Source: Megamerina dolium | Taxonomy: Eukaryota; Arthropoda; Insecta; Diptera; Megamerinidae | Assembly: GCA_963854835.1 (NCBI GenBank) | Contig: OY978530.1 | Coordinates: 9,798,372-9,862,371, forward strand | Length of the DNA stretch: 64,000 nt | Direction of reading: 5' to 3' | Shown here: one piece after another, positions 20,711 through 34,577 of the stretch | Position numbering within the stretch: the stretch's first letter is position 1 | Layout: every line of letters starts with the position of its first letter | The notes under the pieces: model-generated | Database searches by the model: none | Told to the model about the DNA's origin: nothing | Seen by the model: the letters and a program-made list of their open reading frames with translations, nothing else | Program-made: the position numbers and the translations under genes

Positions 20711-23700
20711 CTTCGGCCATATCAGGGGTATTTTTGAAGAAGCCAGCATAGGGCCGGCTTTGATGCTAAAGTACTGTTAGCCACGAAGCCCAAGTCGGTA
20801 ATATAATGGTTATTCTTTGAGAGCATAGCCTAGGGTAAGCTACTTAAAAAGGCTTTGACGATAAAATACTGTTGGTGACGGAGCCAACTTCGGCCATATC
20901 AGGGGTATTTTTCAAGAGCCTGGCATAGGGCCGGCTACGTAGAAAGGCTCTGACGCTGAAATACTGTTGGTCATGAAGCCAAATTTGGCAATATAAGGTT
21001 TAATCTTTAAGAGCCTAGCATGGGGCCGGCTGCTTAAAAAGAATTTGACGGAAAAATACTGTTGACTGCAAAACCAACTTCGGCCATATAAGGGTTATTT
21101 TTTTAGTGCCCGGCCATAGACCAGCTACCTAAAAAGGCTTTGACGCTAAAGAACTGTTGGTCACAAAGACAAATTCGGCAATATATGGGTTATGCTTTAA
21201 AAGCATAGCCTAGGGCCGGCTACTTAAAACGGCTTTGACGCTTAAATACTATTGGTCACAAAGCCAAATTTGGCAATATAAGGGTTATTCTTTAAGAGCC
21301 TAGCCTAGGGTCGGCTACTTAGAAAGTCTTTCACGCTAACGTACTGTTGGTCACGAAGACAAATTCGGCAATATATGGGTTATTCTTTAAAAGCATAGCT
21401 AGAGCCGGCTACTTAAAAACGCTTTGACGATAAAGTACTTTTGGTCACGAAGACAATTTCGGCAATATATGGGTTATTCTTTAAAAGCATAGCCTAGGGC
21501 CGGCTACTTAAAAAGGCTTTGACGCTAAAATACTGTTGGTCACAAAGCCAAATTCGGCAATATAAGGGTTATTATTTAAGAGCATAGCCTAGGGCCGGCT
21601 ACGTAAAAAGGCTTTGACGCTAAAGTACTGTTGGTCACGGAGATAAATTCGGCAATATATGGGTTATTATTTAGAAGCCGGCTGCTTAAAAAGATTTTGA
21701 CGGAAAAATACTGTTGACTGCAAAATAAACTTCGGCCATATAAGGGTTATTATTTTAGTGGCAATATAAAGCTTATTCTTTAAGAGCCTATCCTATGGCC
21801 GGCTGCTTAAAAAGAATTTGACGCAAAAATACTGTTGGCTGCGAAACCAACTTTGGACATATAAGGGTTATATTTTTTATTGCCCCGTCATAGACCAATT
21901 ACTTAGAACGGCTTTGCCGCTAAAATACTGTTGGTCACGATGCCAAATTTTGCAATATAAAGGCTATTCTTTAAGACCATAGCCTAGGGCCGGCTACTTA
22001 AAATGAACTTAACGCTAACATACCAACTTCGCAACTTTGATATGGCCGCAAAACCAACTTCGGCCATATAAGGGTAACTTTTTTAGTGTCCGGCCATAGA
22101 CCAGCTACTTAGAGAGGCTTTGACGCTAAAATACTCTTGGTCAAGAAGCCAAATTTGGCAATATAAAGGTTATTATTTAGGAGCCTAGCCTAGGGCCGGC
22201 TACTTAAAATGAACTTGACGCTAACATACCAACTTCACAACTTTGATATGGCCGCAAAACCAACTTCGGCCATATAAGGGTAACTTTTTTAGTGCCCGGC
22301 CATAGACCAGCTACTTAGAAAGGTTTTGACGCTAAAATACTGTTGGTCATGAAGCCTAATTAGGTAATATAAAGATTATTCTTTAAGAGTCTAGCCTAGG
22401 GCCAGCTGCTTAAAAAGAATTTGACGCAAAAATACTGTTGGCTGCGAAACCAACTTTGGCCATATAAGGGTTATATTTTTTATTGCCCGGCCATAGATCA
22501 GCTACTTAGAAAGGCTTTGCCGCTAAAATACTGTTGGTCACGATGCCAAATTTTGCAATAAAAAGGCTATTCTTTATGACCATAGCCTAGGGCCGGCTAC
22601 TTAAAATAAACTTGACGCTAACATACCAACTTCGCAACTTTGATATGGCCGCAAAACCAACTTCGGCCATATAAGGGTAACTTTTTTAGTGCCCGGCCAT
22701 AGACCAGCTACTTAGAAAGGCTTTGACGCTAAAATACTGTTGGTCATGAAGCCTAATTAGGTAATATAAAGGTTATTCTTTAAGAGTCTAGCCTAGGGCC
22801 AGCTGCTTAAAAAGAATTTGACGCAAAAATACTGTTGGCTGCGAAACCAACTTTGGCCATATAAGGGTTATATTTTTTATTGCCCGGCCATAGACCAGCT
22901 ACTTAGAAAGGCTTTGCCGCTAAAATACTCTTGGTCAAGAAGCCAAATTTGGCAATATAAAGGTTATTCTTTAGGAGCCTAGCCAAGGGCCGGCTACTTA
23001 AAATGAACTTGACGCTAACATACCAACTTCGCAACTTTGATATGGCCTCAAAACCAACTTCGGCCATATAAGGGTAACTTTTTTAGTGCCCGGCCATAGA
23101 CCAGCTACTTAGAAAGGCTTTGACGCTAAAATACTGTTGGTCATGAAGCCTAATTAGGTAATATAAAGGTTATTCTTTAAGAGTCTAGCCTAGGGCCAGC
23201 TGTTTAAAAAGAATTTGACGCAAAAATACTGTTGGCTGCGGAACCAACTTTGGCCATATAAGGGTTATAGTTTTTATTGCCCGGCCATAGACCAGCTACT
23301 TAGAAAGGCTTTGCCACTAAAATACTGTTGGTCACGAAGCTAAATTTGGCAATATAAGGTTTAATCTTTAAGAGCCTAGCATGGGGCCGGCTTCTTAAAA
23401 AGGATTTGACGCAAAAATTCTGTTGGTTGCGAAACCAATTTCGGCCATATAAGGGTTATATTTTTTATTGCCCGGCCATAGACCAGCTACTTAGAAAGGC
23501 TTTGACGCTAAAATACTGTTGGTCACGAAGCTAAATGTGGCAATATAAGGGTTATTTTTTAAGAGCCTATCATATGGCCGGCTTCTTAGAAAGAATTTGA
23601 CGCAAAAATTCTGTTGGTTGCGAAACCAATTTTGGCCATACAAGGGTTATTTTTTTAGTGCCCGGCCATAGACCAGCTACTTAGAAAGGCTTTTACGCTA

Positions 23701-23996
23701 AAATACTGTTGGTCACGAAGCTAAATGTGGCAATATAAGGGTTATTCTTTAAGAGCCTAGCCTACGGCCGGCTGCTTAAAAAGAATTTGACGGAAAAATA
23801 CTGTTGACTGCAAAACCAACTTCGGCCATATAAGGGTTATTTTTTTAGTGCCCGGCCATAGACCAGCTACCTAAAAAGGCTTTGACGCTAAAGAACTGTT
23901 GGTCACAAAGACAAATTCGGCAATATATGGGTTATTCTTTAAAAGCATAGCGTAGGGCCGGCTACTTAAAAAGGCTTTGACGCTAAAGCACTTTTG
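20660..23996. repeat. Long-range duplicate of 6835-10260 (without the retrotransposon)
   Basis: The order of variant monomers follows 6835-10260, with offsets of 13936 bp near 21017 and about 13740 bp near 23341-23996. Offsets change because of local indels: an extra pair of monomers near 20900-21010, and 24 bp near 23150 that the left copy lacks. The right end is the exact satellite position where the retrotransposon sits in the left copy, and it is uninterrupted here. Confidence 0.85.
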
Positions 23997-24599
23997 GTCA
24001 CGAAGACAATTTCGGCAATATATGGGTTATTCTTTAAAAGCATAGCCTAGGGCCGGCTACTTAGAAAGACTGTCACGCTAAGGTACTGTTGGTCACGAAG
24101 ACAAATTCGGCAATATGTGGGTTATTCTTCAAAAGCATAGCCTAGGGCCGGTTACTTAAAAAGGCTTTGACCCTAAAGTACTTTTGGTCACGAAGACAAT
24201 TTCGGCAATATATGGGTTATTCTTTAAAGGCATAGCCTAGGGCCGGCTACTTAGAAAGACTTTGACTCTAAAATACTGTTGGTCAGGAAGCCAACTTCGG
24301 CCATATCAGGGGTATTTTTTAAGAGCCTAGTATATGGTCGGCTACTTAGAAAGGCTTTGACGCTAAAATACTGTTGGTGATGAAGCCAACTTCGGTCATA
24401 TCAGTGTTATATTTTTCATTGTTCAGCCATAGACCAGCTACTTAGAAAGGCTTTGCCGCTAAAATACTGTTGGCCGCGAAACCAACTTCGGCCATATAAG
24501 GGTTATTATTTTAGTGTCCAGCTACTTAGAGAGGCTTTGACGCTAAAATACTCTTGGTCAAGAAGCCAAATTTGGCAATATAAAGGTTATTCTTTAGGA

Positions 24600-26213
24600 G
24601 CCTAGCCTAGGGCCGGCTACTTAAAATGAACTTGACGCTAACATACCAACTTCGCAACTTTGATATGGCCGCAAAATCAACTTCGGCCATATAAGGGTAA
24701 CTTTTTTAGTGCCCGGCCATAGACCAGCTACTTAGAAAGGCTTTGACGCTAAAATACTGTTGGTCATGAAGCCTAATTAGGTAATATAAAGGTTATTCTT
24801 TAAGAGTCTAGCCTAGGGCCAGCTGCTTAAAAAGAATTTGACGCAAAAATACTGTTGGCTGCGAAACCAACTTTGGCCATATATGGGTTATATTTTTTAT
24901 TGCCCGGCCATAGACCAGCTACTTAGAAAGGCTTTGCCGCTAAAATACTCTTGGTCAAGAAGCCAAATTTGGCAATATAAAGGTTATTCTTTAGGAGCCT
25001 AGCCTAGGGCCGGCTACTTAAAATGAACTTGACGCTAACATGCCTACTCCGCAACTTTGATATGGCCACAAAATCAACTTCGGCCATATAAGGGAAACTT
25101 TTTTAGTGCCCGGCCATAGACCAGCTACTTAGAAAGGCTTTGACGCTAAAATACTGTTGGTCATGAAGCCTAATTAGGTAATATAAAGGTTATTCTTTAA
25201 GAGTCTAGCCTAGGGCCAGCTGCTTAAAAAGAATTTGACGCAAAAATACTGTTGGCTGCAAAACCAACTTTGGCCATATATGGGTTATATTTTTTATTGC
25301 CCGGCCATAGACCAGCTACTTAGAAAGGCTTTGCCGCTAAAATACTCTTGGTCAAGAAGCCAAATTTGGCAATATAAAGGTTATTCTTTAGGAGCCTAGC
25401 CTAGGGCCGGCTACTTAAAATGAACTTGACGCTAACATACCAACTCCGCAACTTTGATATGGCCGCAAAATCAACTTCGGCCATATAAGGGTAACTTCTT
25501 TAGTGCCCGGCCATAGACCAGCTACTTAGAAAGGCTTTGACGCTAAAATACTGTTGGTCATGAAGCCTAATTAGGTAATATAAAGGTTATTCTTTAAGAG
25601 TCTAGCCTAGGGCCAGCTGCTTAAAAAGAATTTGACGCAAAAATACTGTTGGCTGCGAAACCAACTTTGGCCATATAAGGGTCATATTTTTTATTGCCCG
25701 GCCATAGACCAGCAACTTAGAAAGGCTTTGCCGCTAGAATACTGTTGGTCACGATGCCAAATTTTGCAATATAAAGGCTATTCTGTAAGACCATAGCCTA
25801 GGGCCGGCTACTTAAAATGAACTTGACGCTAACATACCAACTTCGCAACTTTGATATGGCAGCAAAACCAACTTCGGCCATATAAGGGTAACTTTTTTAG
25901 TGCCCGGCCATAGACCAGCTACTTAGAAAGGCTTTGACGCTAAAATACTGTTGGTCATGAAGCCTAATTAGGTAATATAAAGGTTATTCTTTAAGAGTCT
26001 AGCCTAGAGCCAGCTGCTTAAAAAGAATTTGACGCAAAAATACTGTTGGCTGCGAAACCAACTTTGGCCATATAAAGGTTATAGTTTTTATTTCCCGGCC
26101 ATAGACCAGCTACTCAGAAAGGCTTTGCCGCTAAAATACTGTTGGTCACGAAGCTAAATTTGGCAATATAAGGTTTAATCTTTAAGAGCCTAGCATGGGG
26201 CCGGCTTCTTAAA
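24600..26213. repeat. 397-bp tetramer higher-order repeat, run 3
   Basis: Anchors at 24625, 25022, 25419 and 25816, all 397 bp apart. It is followed by the variant tail and another copy of the ~800-bp block at 26621. Confidence 0.9.
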
Positions 26214-27530
26214 AAGGATTTGACGCAAAAATTCTGTTGGTTGCGAAACCAATTTCGGCCATATAAGGGTTATATTTTTTATTGCCCGGCCATAGACCAG
26301 CTACTTAGAAAGGCTTTGACGCTAAAATACTGTTGGTCACGAAGCTAAATGTGGCAATATAAGGGTTATTCTTTAAGAGCCTAGCCTACGGCCGGCTGCT
26401 TAAAAAGAATTTGACGGAAAAATACTGTTGACTGCAAAACCAACTTCGGCCATATAAGGGTTATTTTTTTAGTGCCCGGCCATAGACCAGCTACCTAAAA
26501 AGGCTTTGACGCTAAAGAACTGTTGGTCACAAAGACAAATTCGGCAATATATGGGTTATGCTTTAAAAGCATAGCCTAGGGCCGGCTACTTAAAAAGGCT
26601 TTGACGCTAAAGCACTTTTGGTCACGAAGACAATTTCGGCAATATATGGGTTATTCTTTAAAAGCATAGCCTAGGGCCGGCTACTTAGAAAGACTGTCAC
26701 GCTAAAGTACTGTTGGTCACGAAGACAAATTCGGCAATATGTGGGTTATTCTTCAAAAGCATAGCCTAGGGCCGGTTACTTAAAAAGGCTTTGACCCTAA
26801 AGTACTTTTGGTCACGAAGACAATTTCGGCAATATATGGGTTATTCTTTAAAGGCATAGCCTAAGGCCGGCTACTTAGAAAGACTTTGACTCTAAAATAC
26901 TGTTGGTCAGGAAGCCAACTTCGGCCATATCAGGGGTATTTTTTAAGAAGCAAGCATAGGGCCGGCTTTGACGCTAAAGTACTGTTGGTCGCGAAGATAA
27001 ATTCGGCAATATATGGGTTATTTTTTAGATGCCTAGCCTAGGGCCGGCTGCTTAAAAAGAATTTGACGCTAAAATACTTTTAGTCACAAAGCCAACTTCG
27101 GCCATATAAGGGTTATGCTTGAAAAGCCTAGTCTAGGGCCTGCCACTTGAAAAGGTTTTGACGCTGAAATACTGTTAGTTACGAAGCCAACTTCGGACAT
27201 ATCAGGGGTATTTTTTAAGAGCCTAGTATATGGTCGGCTACTTAGAAAGGCTTTGACGCTAAAATACTGTTGGTGATGAAGCCAACTTCGGTCATATCAG
27301 TGTTATTCTTTAAGAGCCTAGCTTAGGGCCAGTAGCTCAAAAAGAATTTGACGCTAAAATACTGTTGGCCGCGAAACCAACTTCGGCCATATAAGGGTTA
27401 TTATTTTAGTGTCCAGCCATAGACCAGCTACTTAGAGAGGCTTTGACGCTAAAATACTGTTGGTCACAAAGCCAAATTTGGCAATATAAAGGTTATTCTT
27501 TAGGAGCCTAGCCTAGGGCCGGCTACTTAA

Positions 27531-30500
27531 AATGAACTTGACGCTAACATACCAACTTCGCAACTTTGATATGGCCGCAAAATCAACTTCGGCCATATAA
27601 GGGTAACTTTTTTAGTGCCCGGCCACAGACCAGCTACTTAGAAAGGCTTTGACGCTAAAATACTGTTGGTCATGAAGCCTAATTAGGTAATATAAAGGTT
27701 ATTCTTTAAGAGTCTAGCCTAGGGCCAGCTGCTTAAAAAGAATTTGACGCAAAAATACTGTTGGCTGCGAAACCAACTTTGGCCATATATGGGTTATAAT
27801 TTTTATTGCCTGGCCATAGACCAGCTACTTAGAAAGGCTTTGCCGCTAAAATACTCTGGGTCAAGAAGCCAAATTTGGCAATATAAAGGTTATTCTTTAG
27901 GAGCCTAGCCTAGGGCCGGCTACTTAAAATGAACTTGACGCTAACATACCAACTCCGCAACTTTGATATGGCCGCAAAATCAACTTCGGCCATATAAGGG
28001 AAACTTTTTTAGTGCCCGGCCATAGACCAGCTACTTAGAAAGGCTTTGACGCTAAAATACTGTTGGTCATGAAGCCTAATTAGGTAATATAAAGGTTATT
28101 CTTTAAGAGTCTAGCCTAGGGCCAGCTGCTTAAAAAGAATTTGACGCAAAAATACTGTTGGCTGCGAAACCAACTTTGGCCATATATGGGTTATAATTTT
28201 TATTGCCTGGCCATAGACCAGCTACTTAGAAAGGCTTTGCCGCTAAAATACTCTGGGTCAAGAAGCCAAATTTGGCAATATAAAGGTTATTCTTTAGGAG
28301 CCTAGCCTAGGGCCGGCTACTTAAAATGAACTTGACGCTAACATACCAACTTCGCAACTTTGATATGGCCGCAAAATCAACTTCGGCCATATAAGGGTAA
28401 CTTTTTTAGTGCCCGGCCACAGACCAGCTACTTAGAAAGGCTTTGACGCTAAAATACTGTTGGTCATGAAGCCTAATTAGGTAATATAAAGGTTATTCTT
28501 TAAGAGTCTAGCCTAGGGCCAGCTGCTTAAAAAGAATTTGACGCAAAAATACTGTTGGCTGCGAAACCAACTTTGGCCATATATGGGTTATAATTTTTAT
28601 TGCCTGGCCATAGACCAGCTACTTAGAAAGGCTTTGCCGCTAAAATACTCTGGGTCAAGAAGCCAAATTTGGCAATATAAAGGTTATTCTTTAGGAGCCT
28701 AGCCTAGGGCCGGCTACTTAAAATGAACTTGACGCTAACATACCAACTCCGCAACTTTGATATGGCCGCAAAATCAACTTCGGCCATATAAGGGTAACTT
28801 TTTTAGTGCCCGGCCATAGACCAGCTACTTAGAAAGGCTTTGACGCTAAAATACTGTTGGTCATGAAGCCTAATTAGGTAATATAAAGGTTATTCTTTAA
28901 GAGTCTAGCCTAGGGCCAGCTGCTTAAAAAGAATTTGACGCTAAAATACTGTTGGCTGCGAAACCAACTTTGGCCATATAAGGGTTATATTTTTCATTGT
29001 TCAGCCATAGACCAGCTACTTAGAAAGGCTTTGCCGCTAAAATACTGTTGGTCGCGAAGCCAAATTTGGCAATATAAAGGCTATTCTTTAAGACCATAGC
29101 CTAGGGCCGGCTACTTAAAATGAACTTGACGCTAACATACCAACTCCGCAACTTTGATATGGCCGCAAAATCAACTTCGGCCATATAAGGGTAACTTTTT
29201 TAGTGCCCGGCCATAGACCAGCTACTTAGAAAGGCTTTGACGCTAAAATACTGTTGGTCATGAAGCCTAATTAGGTAATATAAAGGTTATTCTTTAAGAG
29301 TCTAGCCTAGGGCCAGCTGCTTAAAAAGAATTTGCCGCAAAAATACTGTTGGCTGCGAAACCAACTTTGGCCATATATGGGTTATATTTTTTATTGCCCG
29401 GCCATAGACCAGCTACTTAGAAAGGCTTTGCCGCTAAAATACTCTTGGTCAAGAAGCCAAATTTGGCAATATAAAGGTTATTCTTTAGGAGCCTAGCCTA
29501 GGGCCGGCTACTTAAAATGAACTTGACGCTAACATACCAACTTCACAACTTTGATATGGCCGCAAAACCAACTTCGGCCATATAAGGGTAACTTTTTTAG
29601 TGCCCGGCCATAGACTAGCTACTTAGAAAGGCTTTGACGCTAAAATACTGTTGGTCATGAAGCCTAATTAGGTAATATAAAGGTTATTCTTTAAGAGTAT
29701 AGCCTAGGGCCAGCTGCTTAAAAAGAATTTGCCGCAAAAATACTGTTGGCTGCGAAACCAACTTTGGCCATATATGGGTTATATTTTTTATTGCCCGGCC
29801 ATAGACCAGCTACTTAGAAAGGCTTTGCCGCTAAAATACTCTTGGTCAAGAAGCCAAATTTGGCAATATAAAGGTTATTCTTTAGGAGCCTAGCCTAGGG
29901 CCGGCTACTTAAAATGAACTTGACGCTAACATACCAACTCCGCAACTTTGATATGGCCGCAAAATCAACTTCGGCCATATAAGGGAAACTTTTTTAGTGC
30001 CCGGCCATAGACCAGCTACTTAGAAAGGCTTTGACGCTAAAATACTGTTGGTCATGAAGCCTAATTAGGTAATATAAAGGTTATTCTTTAAGAGTCTAGC
30101 CTAGGGCCAGCTGCTTAAAAAGAATTTGACGCAAAAATACTGTTGGCTGCGAAACCAACTTTGGCCATATAAGGGTCATATTTTTTATTGCCCGGCCATA
30201 GACCAGCAACTTAGAAAGGCTTTGCCGCTAGAATACTGTTGGTCACGATGCCAAATTTTGCAATATAAAGGCTATTCTGTAAGACCATAGCCTAATGCCG
30301 GCTACTTAAAATGAACTTGACGCTAACATACCAACTTCGCAACTTTGATATGGCAGCAAAACCAATTTCGGCCATATAAGGGTAACTTTTTTAGTGCCCG
30401 GCCATAGACCAGCTACTTAGAAAGGTTTTGACGCTAAAATACTGTTGGTCATGAAGCCTAATTAGGTAATATAAAGGTTGTTCTTTAAGAGTCTAGCCTA

Positions 30501-30707
30501 GAGCGAGCTGCTTAAAAAGAATTTGACGCAAAAATACTGTTGGCTGCGAAACCAACTTTGGCCATATAAAGGTTATAGTTTTTATTGCCGGCCATAGACC
30601 AGCTACTCAGAAAGGCTTTGCCGCTAAAATACTGTTGGTCACGAAGCTAAATTTGGCAATATAAGGTTTAATCTTTAAGAGCCTAGCATGGGGCAGGCTT
30701 CTTAAAA
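27531..30707. repeat. 397-bp tetramer higher-order repeat, run 4 (eight units)
   Basis: Anchors at 27531, 27928, 28325, 28722, 29119, 29516, 29913 and 30310: eight units without a single net length change over about 3.2 kb. Units 27531 and 28325 share extra details (GCCACAGACC in both), as do the CTCTGGGTCAAG variants at 27855, 28252 and 28650. This suggests amplification of unit pairs. Confidence 0.93.
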
Positions 30708-33700
30708 AGAATTTGACGCAAAAATTCTGTTGGTTGCGAAATCAATTTCGGCCATATAAGGGTTATATTTTTTATTGCCCGGCCATAGACCAGCTACTTA
30801 GAAAGGCTTTGACGCTAAAATACTGTTGGTCATGAAGCCTAATTAGGTAATATAAAGGTTATTCTTTAAGAGTCTAGCCTAGGGCCAGCTTCTTAAAAAG
30901 AATTTGACGCAAAAATTCTGTTGGTTGCGAAACCAATTTTGGCCATACAAGGGTTATTTTTTTAGTGCCCGGCCATAGACCAGCTACTTAGAAAGGCTTT
31001 TACGCTAAAATACTGTTGGTCACGAAGCTAAATGTGGCAATATAAGGGTTATTCTTTAAGAGCCTAGCCTACGGCCGGCTGCTTAAAAAGAATTTGACGG
31101 AAAAATACTGTTGACTGCAAAACCAACTTCGGCCATATAAGGGTTATTTTTTTAGTGCCCGGTCATAGACCAGCTACTTAGAAAGTCTTTCACGCTAAAG
31201 TACAGTTGGTCACGAAGACAAATTCGGCAATATATGGGTTATTCTTCAAAAGCATAGCCTAGGGCCGGCTACTTAGAAAGACTTTGACTCTAAAATACTG
31301 TTGGTCAGGAAGCCAACTTCGGCCATATCAGGGGTATTTTTTAAGAAGCAAGCATAGGGCCGGCTTTGACGCTAAAGTACTGTTGGTCGCGAAGATAAAT
31401 TCGGCAATATATGGGTTATTTTTTAGATGCCTAGCCTAGGGCCGGCTGCTTAAAAAGAATTTGACGCTGAAATACTTTTAGTCACAAAGCCAACTTCGGC
31501 CATATAAGGGTTATGCTTAAAAAGCCTAGCCTAGGGCCTGCCACTTGAAAAGGTTTTGACGCTGAAATACTGTTAGTTACGAAGCCAACTTCGGACATAT
31601 CAGGGGTATTTTTTAAGAGCCTAGTATATGGTCGGCTACTTAGAAAGGCTTTGACGCTAAAATACTGTTGGTGATGAAGCCAACTTCGGTCATATCAGTG
31701 TTATTCTTTAAGAGCCTAGCTTAGGGCCAGTAGCTCAAAAAGAATTTGACGCTAAAATACTGTTGGCCGCGAAACCAACTTCGGCCATATAAGGGTTATT
31801 ATTTTAGTGTCCAGCCATAGACCAGCTACTTAGAGAGGCTTTGACGCTAAAAGCCAAATTTGGCAATATAAATGCTATTCTTTAAGACCATAGCCTAGGG
31901 CCGGCTACTTAAAATGAACTTGACGCTAACATACCAACTTCGAAACTTTGATATGGCTGCGAAACCAACTTTGACCATATAAGGGTTATTTTTTTAGTGC
32001 CGTAAATACACCAGCTACTTAGAAAGGCTTTGACACTAAAACACTTTTGGCCACGAAGCCAAATTCGGCAATATAAGGGTTATTCTTTAGGAGCATAGCC
32101 TAGGGCCGGCTACTTAAAAAGGCTTTGACGCTAAAGTACTTTTGGTCACGAAGACAATTTCGGCAATATATGGGTTATTCTTTAAAAGCATAGCCTAAAG
32201 CCGGCTACTTAAAAAGGCTTTGACGCTAAAGTACTTTTGGTCACGAAGACAAATTCGGCAATATATGGGTTATTCTTTAAAAGCACAGCCTAGGGCCGGC
32301 TACTTAAAAAGGCTTTGACGCTAAAGTACTGTTGGTCACGAAGACAAATTCGGCAATATATGGGTTATTCTTTAAAAGCATAGCCTAGGGCCGGCTACTT
32401 AAAAAGGCTTTGACGCTAAAGTACTTTTGGTCACGAAGACAATTTCGGCAATATATGGGTTATTCTTTAAAAGCATAGCCTAGGGCCGGCTACTTAAAAA
32501 GGCTTTGACGCTAAAATACTGTTGGTCACAAAGCCAAATTCGGCAATATAAGGGTTATTTTTTAAGCGCATAGCCTAGGGTCGGCTACTTAGAAAGTCTT
32601 TCACGCTAAAGTACTGTTGGTCACGAAGACAAATTCGGCAATATATGGGTTATTCTTCAAAAGCATAGCCTAGGGCCGGCTACTTAGAAAGACTTTGACT
32701 CTAAAATACTGTTGGTCAGGAAGCCAACTTCGGCCATATCAGGGGTATTTTTTAAGAAGCAAGCATAGGGCCGGCTTTGACGCTAAAGTACTGTTGGTCG
32801 CGAAGATAAATTCGGCAATATATGGGTTATTTTTTAGATGCCTAGCCTAGGGCCGGCTGCTTAAAAAGAATTTGACGCTGAAATACTTTTAGTCACAAAG
32901 CCAACTTCGGCCATATAAGGGTTATGCTTGAAAAGCCTAGTCTAGGGCCTGCCACTTGAAAAGGTTTTGACGCTGAAATACTGTTAGTTACGAAGCCAAC
33001 TTCGGACATATCAGGGGTATTTTTTAAGAGCCTAGTATATGGTCGGCTACTTAAAAAGACTTTGACGCTAAAATACTGTTGGTCGCGAAGCCAAATTTGG
33101 CAATATAAAGGTTATTATTTAAGAGCCTAGCCTAGGGCCATCTGCTTAAAAAGAATTTGACGCAAAAATACTGTTGGCTCCGAAATCAACTTTGGCCGTA
33201 TAAGGGTTATTTTTTTAGTGCCCGGCCATAGACCAGCTACTTAGAAAGGCTCTGCCGCTAAAATACTCTTGGCCACGAAGCCAAATTTGGCAATATAAAG
33301 GCTATTCTTTAAGAGCCTAACCTAGGCCCGGCTACTTAAAATGAATTTGAAGCTAAAATACTGTTGGCCGCAATACAAACTTCGGCCATATAAGGGTTAC
33401 TTTTTTAGTAGCCGTTAATAGATCAGCTACTTAGAAAGGCTTTGACGCTGAAATACTGTTGGTCACGAAGACAATTTTGGCAATATAAGGGATATTCTTT
33501 AAAAGCCTAGTCTATGGCTGGCTACTTAAAAAGACTTTGACGCTAAAATACTGTTGGTCATGAAGACTAATTAGGTAATATAAAGGTTATTCTTTAAGAG
33601 TCTAGCCTAGGGCCAGCTGCTTAAAAAGAATTTGACGCAAAAATACTGTTGGCTGCGAAACCAACTTTGGCCATATAAGGGTTATATTTTTTATTGCCCG

Positions 33701-34554
33701 GCCATAGACCAGCTACTTAGAAAGGCTTTGCCGCTAAAATACTGTTGGTGACGGAGCTAACTTCGGCCATATCAGGGGTATTTTTCAAGAGCCTGGCATA
33801 GGGCCGGCTACTTAGAAAGGCTCTGACGCTGAAATACTGTTGGTCATGAAGCCAAATTTGGCAATATAAGGTTTAATCTTTAAGAGCCTATCATAGGATT
33901 TGACGCAAAAATTCTGTTGGTTGCGAAACCAATTTTGGCCATATAAGTGTTATTTTTTAGTGCCCGGCCATAGACCAGCTACTTAGAAAGGCTTTGACGC
34001 TAAAATACTGTTGGTCACGAAGCTAAATGTGGCAATATAAGGGTTATCCTTTAAGAGCCTAGCCTACGGCCGGCTGCTTAAAAAGAATTTGACGGAAAAA
34101 TACTGTTGACTGCAAAACCAACTTCGGCCATATAAGGGTTATTTTTTCAGTGCCCGGCCATAGACCAGCTACCTAAAAAGGCTTTGACGCTAAAGAACTG
34201 TTGGTCACAAAGACAAATTCGGCAATATATGGGTTATTCTTTAAAAGCATAGCCTAGGGCCGGCTACTTAAAAAGGCTTTGACGCTTAAATACTGTTGGT
34301 CACAAAGCCAAATTTGGCAATATAAGGGTTATTCTTTAAGAGCCTAGCCTAGGGTCGGCTACTTAGATAGTCTTTCACGCTAAAGTACTGTTGGTCACGA
34401 AGACAAATTCGGCAATATATGGGTTATTCTTTAAAAGCATAGCCTAGGGCCGGCTACTTAAAAAGGCTTTGACGCTAAAGTACTTTTGGTCACGAAGACA
34501 ATTTCGGCAATATATGGGTTATTCTTTAAAAGCATAGCCTAGGGCCGGCTACTT

Positions 34555-34577
34555 AGAAAGGGAGTCAAACCCTTTCT
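34555..34577. repeat. Local inverted segment forming a perfect 8-bp stem
   Basis: AGAAAGGG, a 7-base loop AGTCAAA, then CCCTTTCT. Sibling blocks (for example near 32690 and 36540) read GACTTTGACTC or GGCTTTGACTC here. The bases GAGTCAAA in this copy are the reverse complement of TTTGACTC, so a short stretch has been replaced by an inverted copy of its neighbourhood. Confidence 0.85.

Larger units (their letters stand above)
15223..31850. repeat. Satellite array, region 3: super-repeats built from 397-bp tetramers
   Basis: All satellite, same orientation. It has a nested order. A block of ~800 bp starting GTCACGAAGACAATTTCGG occurs at 15218, 18693 and 26621, and in shortened form at 23997. 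Each is followed by a run of a 397-bp tetramer (entries below) and then by a ~500-600-bp tail of variants carrying GCTAAATGTGGC or GGAAAAATACTGTTGACTGC, after which the block starts again. Spacings between block starts are 3475, 5304 and 2624 bp. The 5304-bp interval is longer because it includes a copy of region 2 (20660-23996). Sequence between copies is very similar. Junction irregularities are seen at 19525-19535 and 31848-31856. No gene is seen. Confidence 0.94.

Noticed and set aside
34555..34577. Hairpin read as a transcription terminator
   Set aside because: There is no gene nearby, and comparison with sibling blocks explains it as a local inverted copy.
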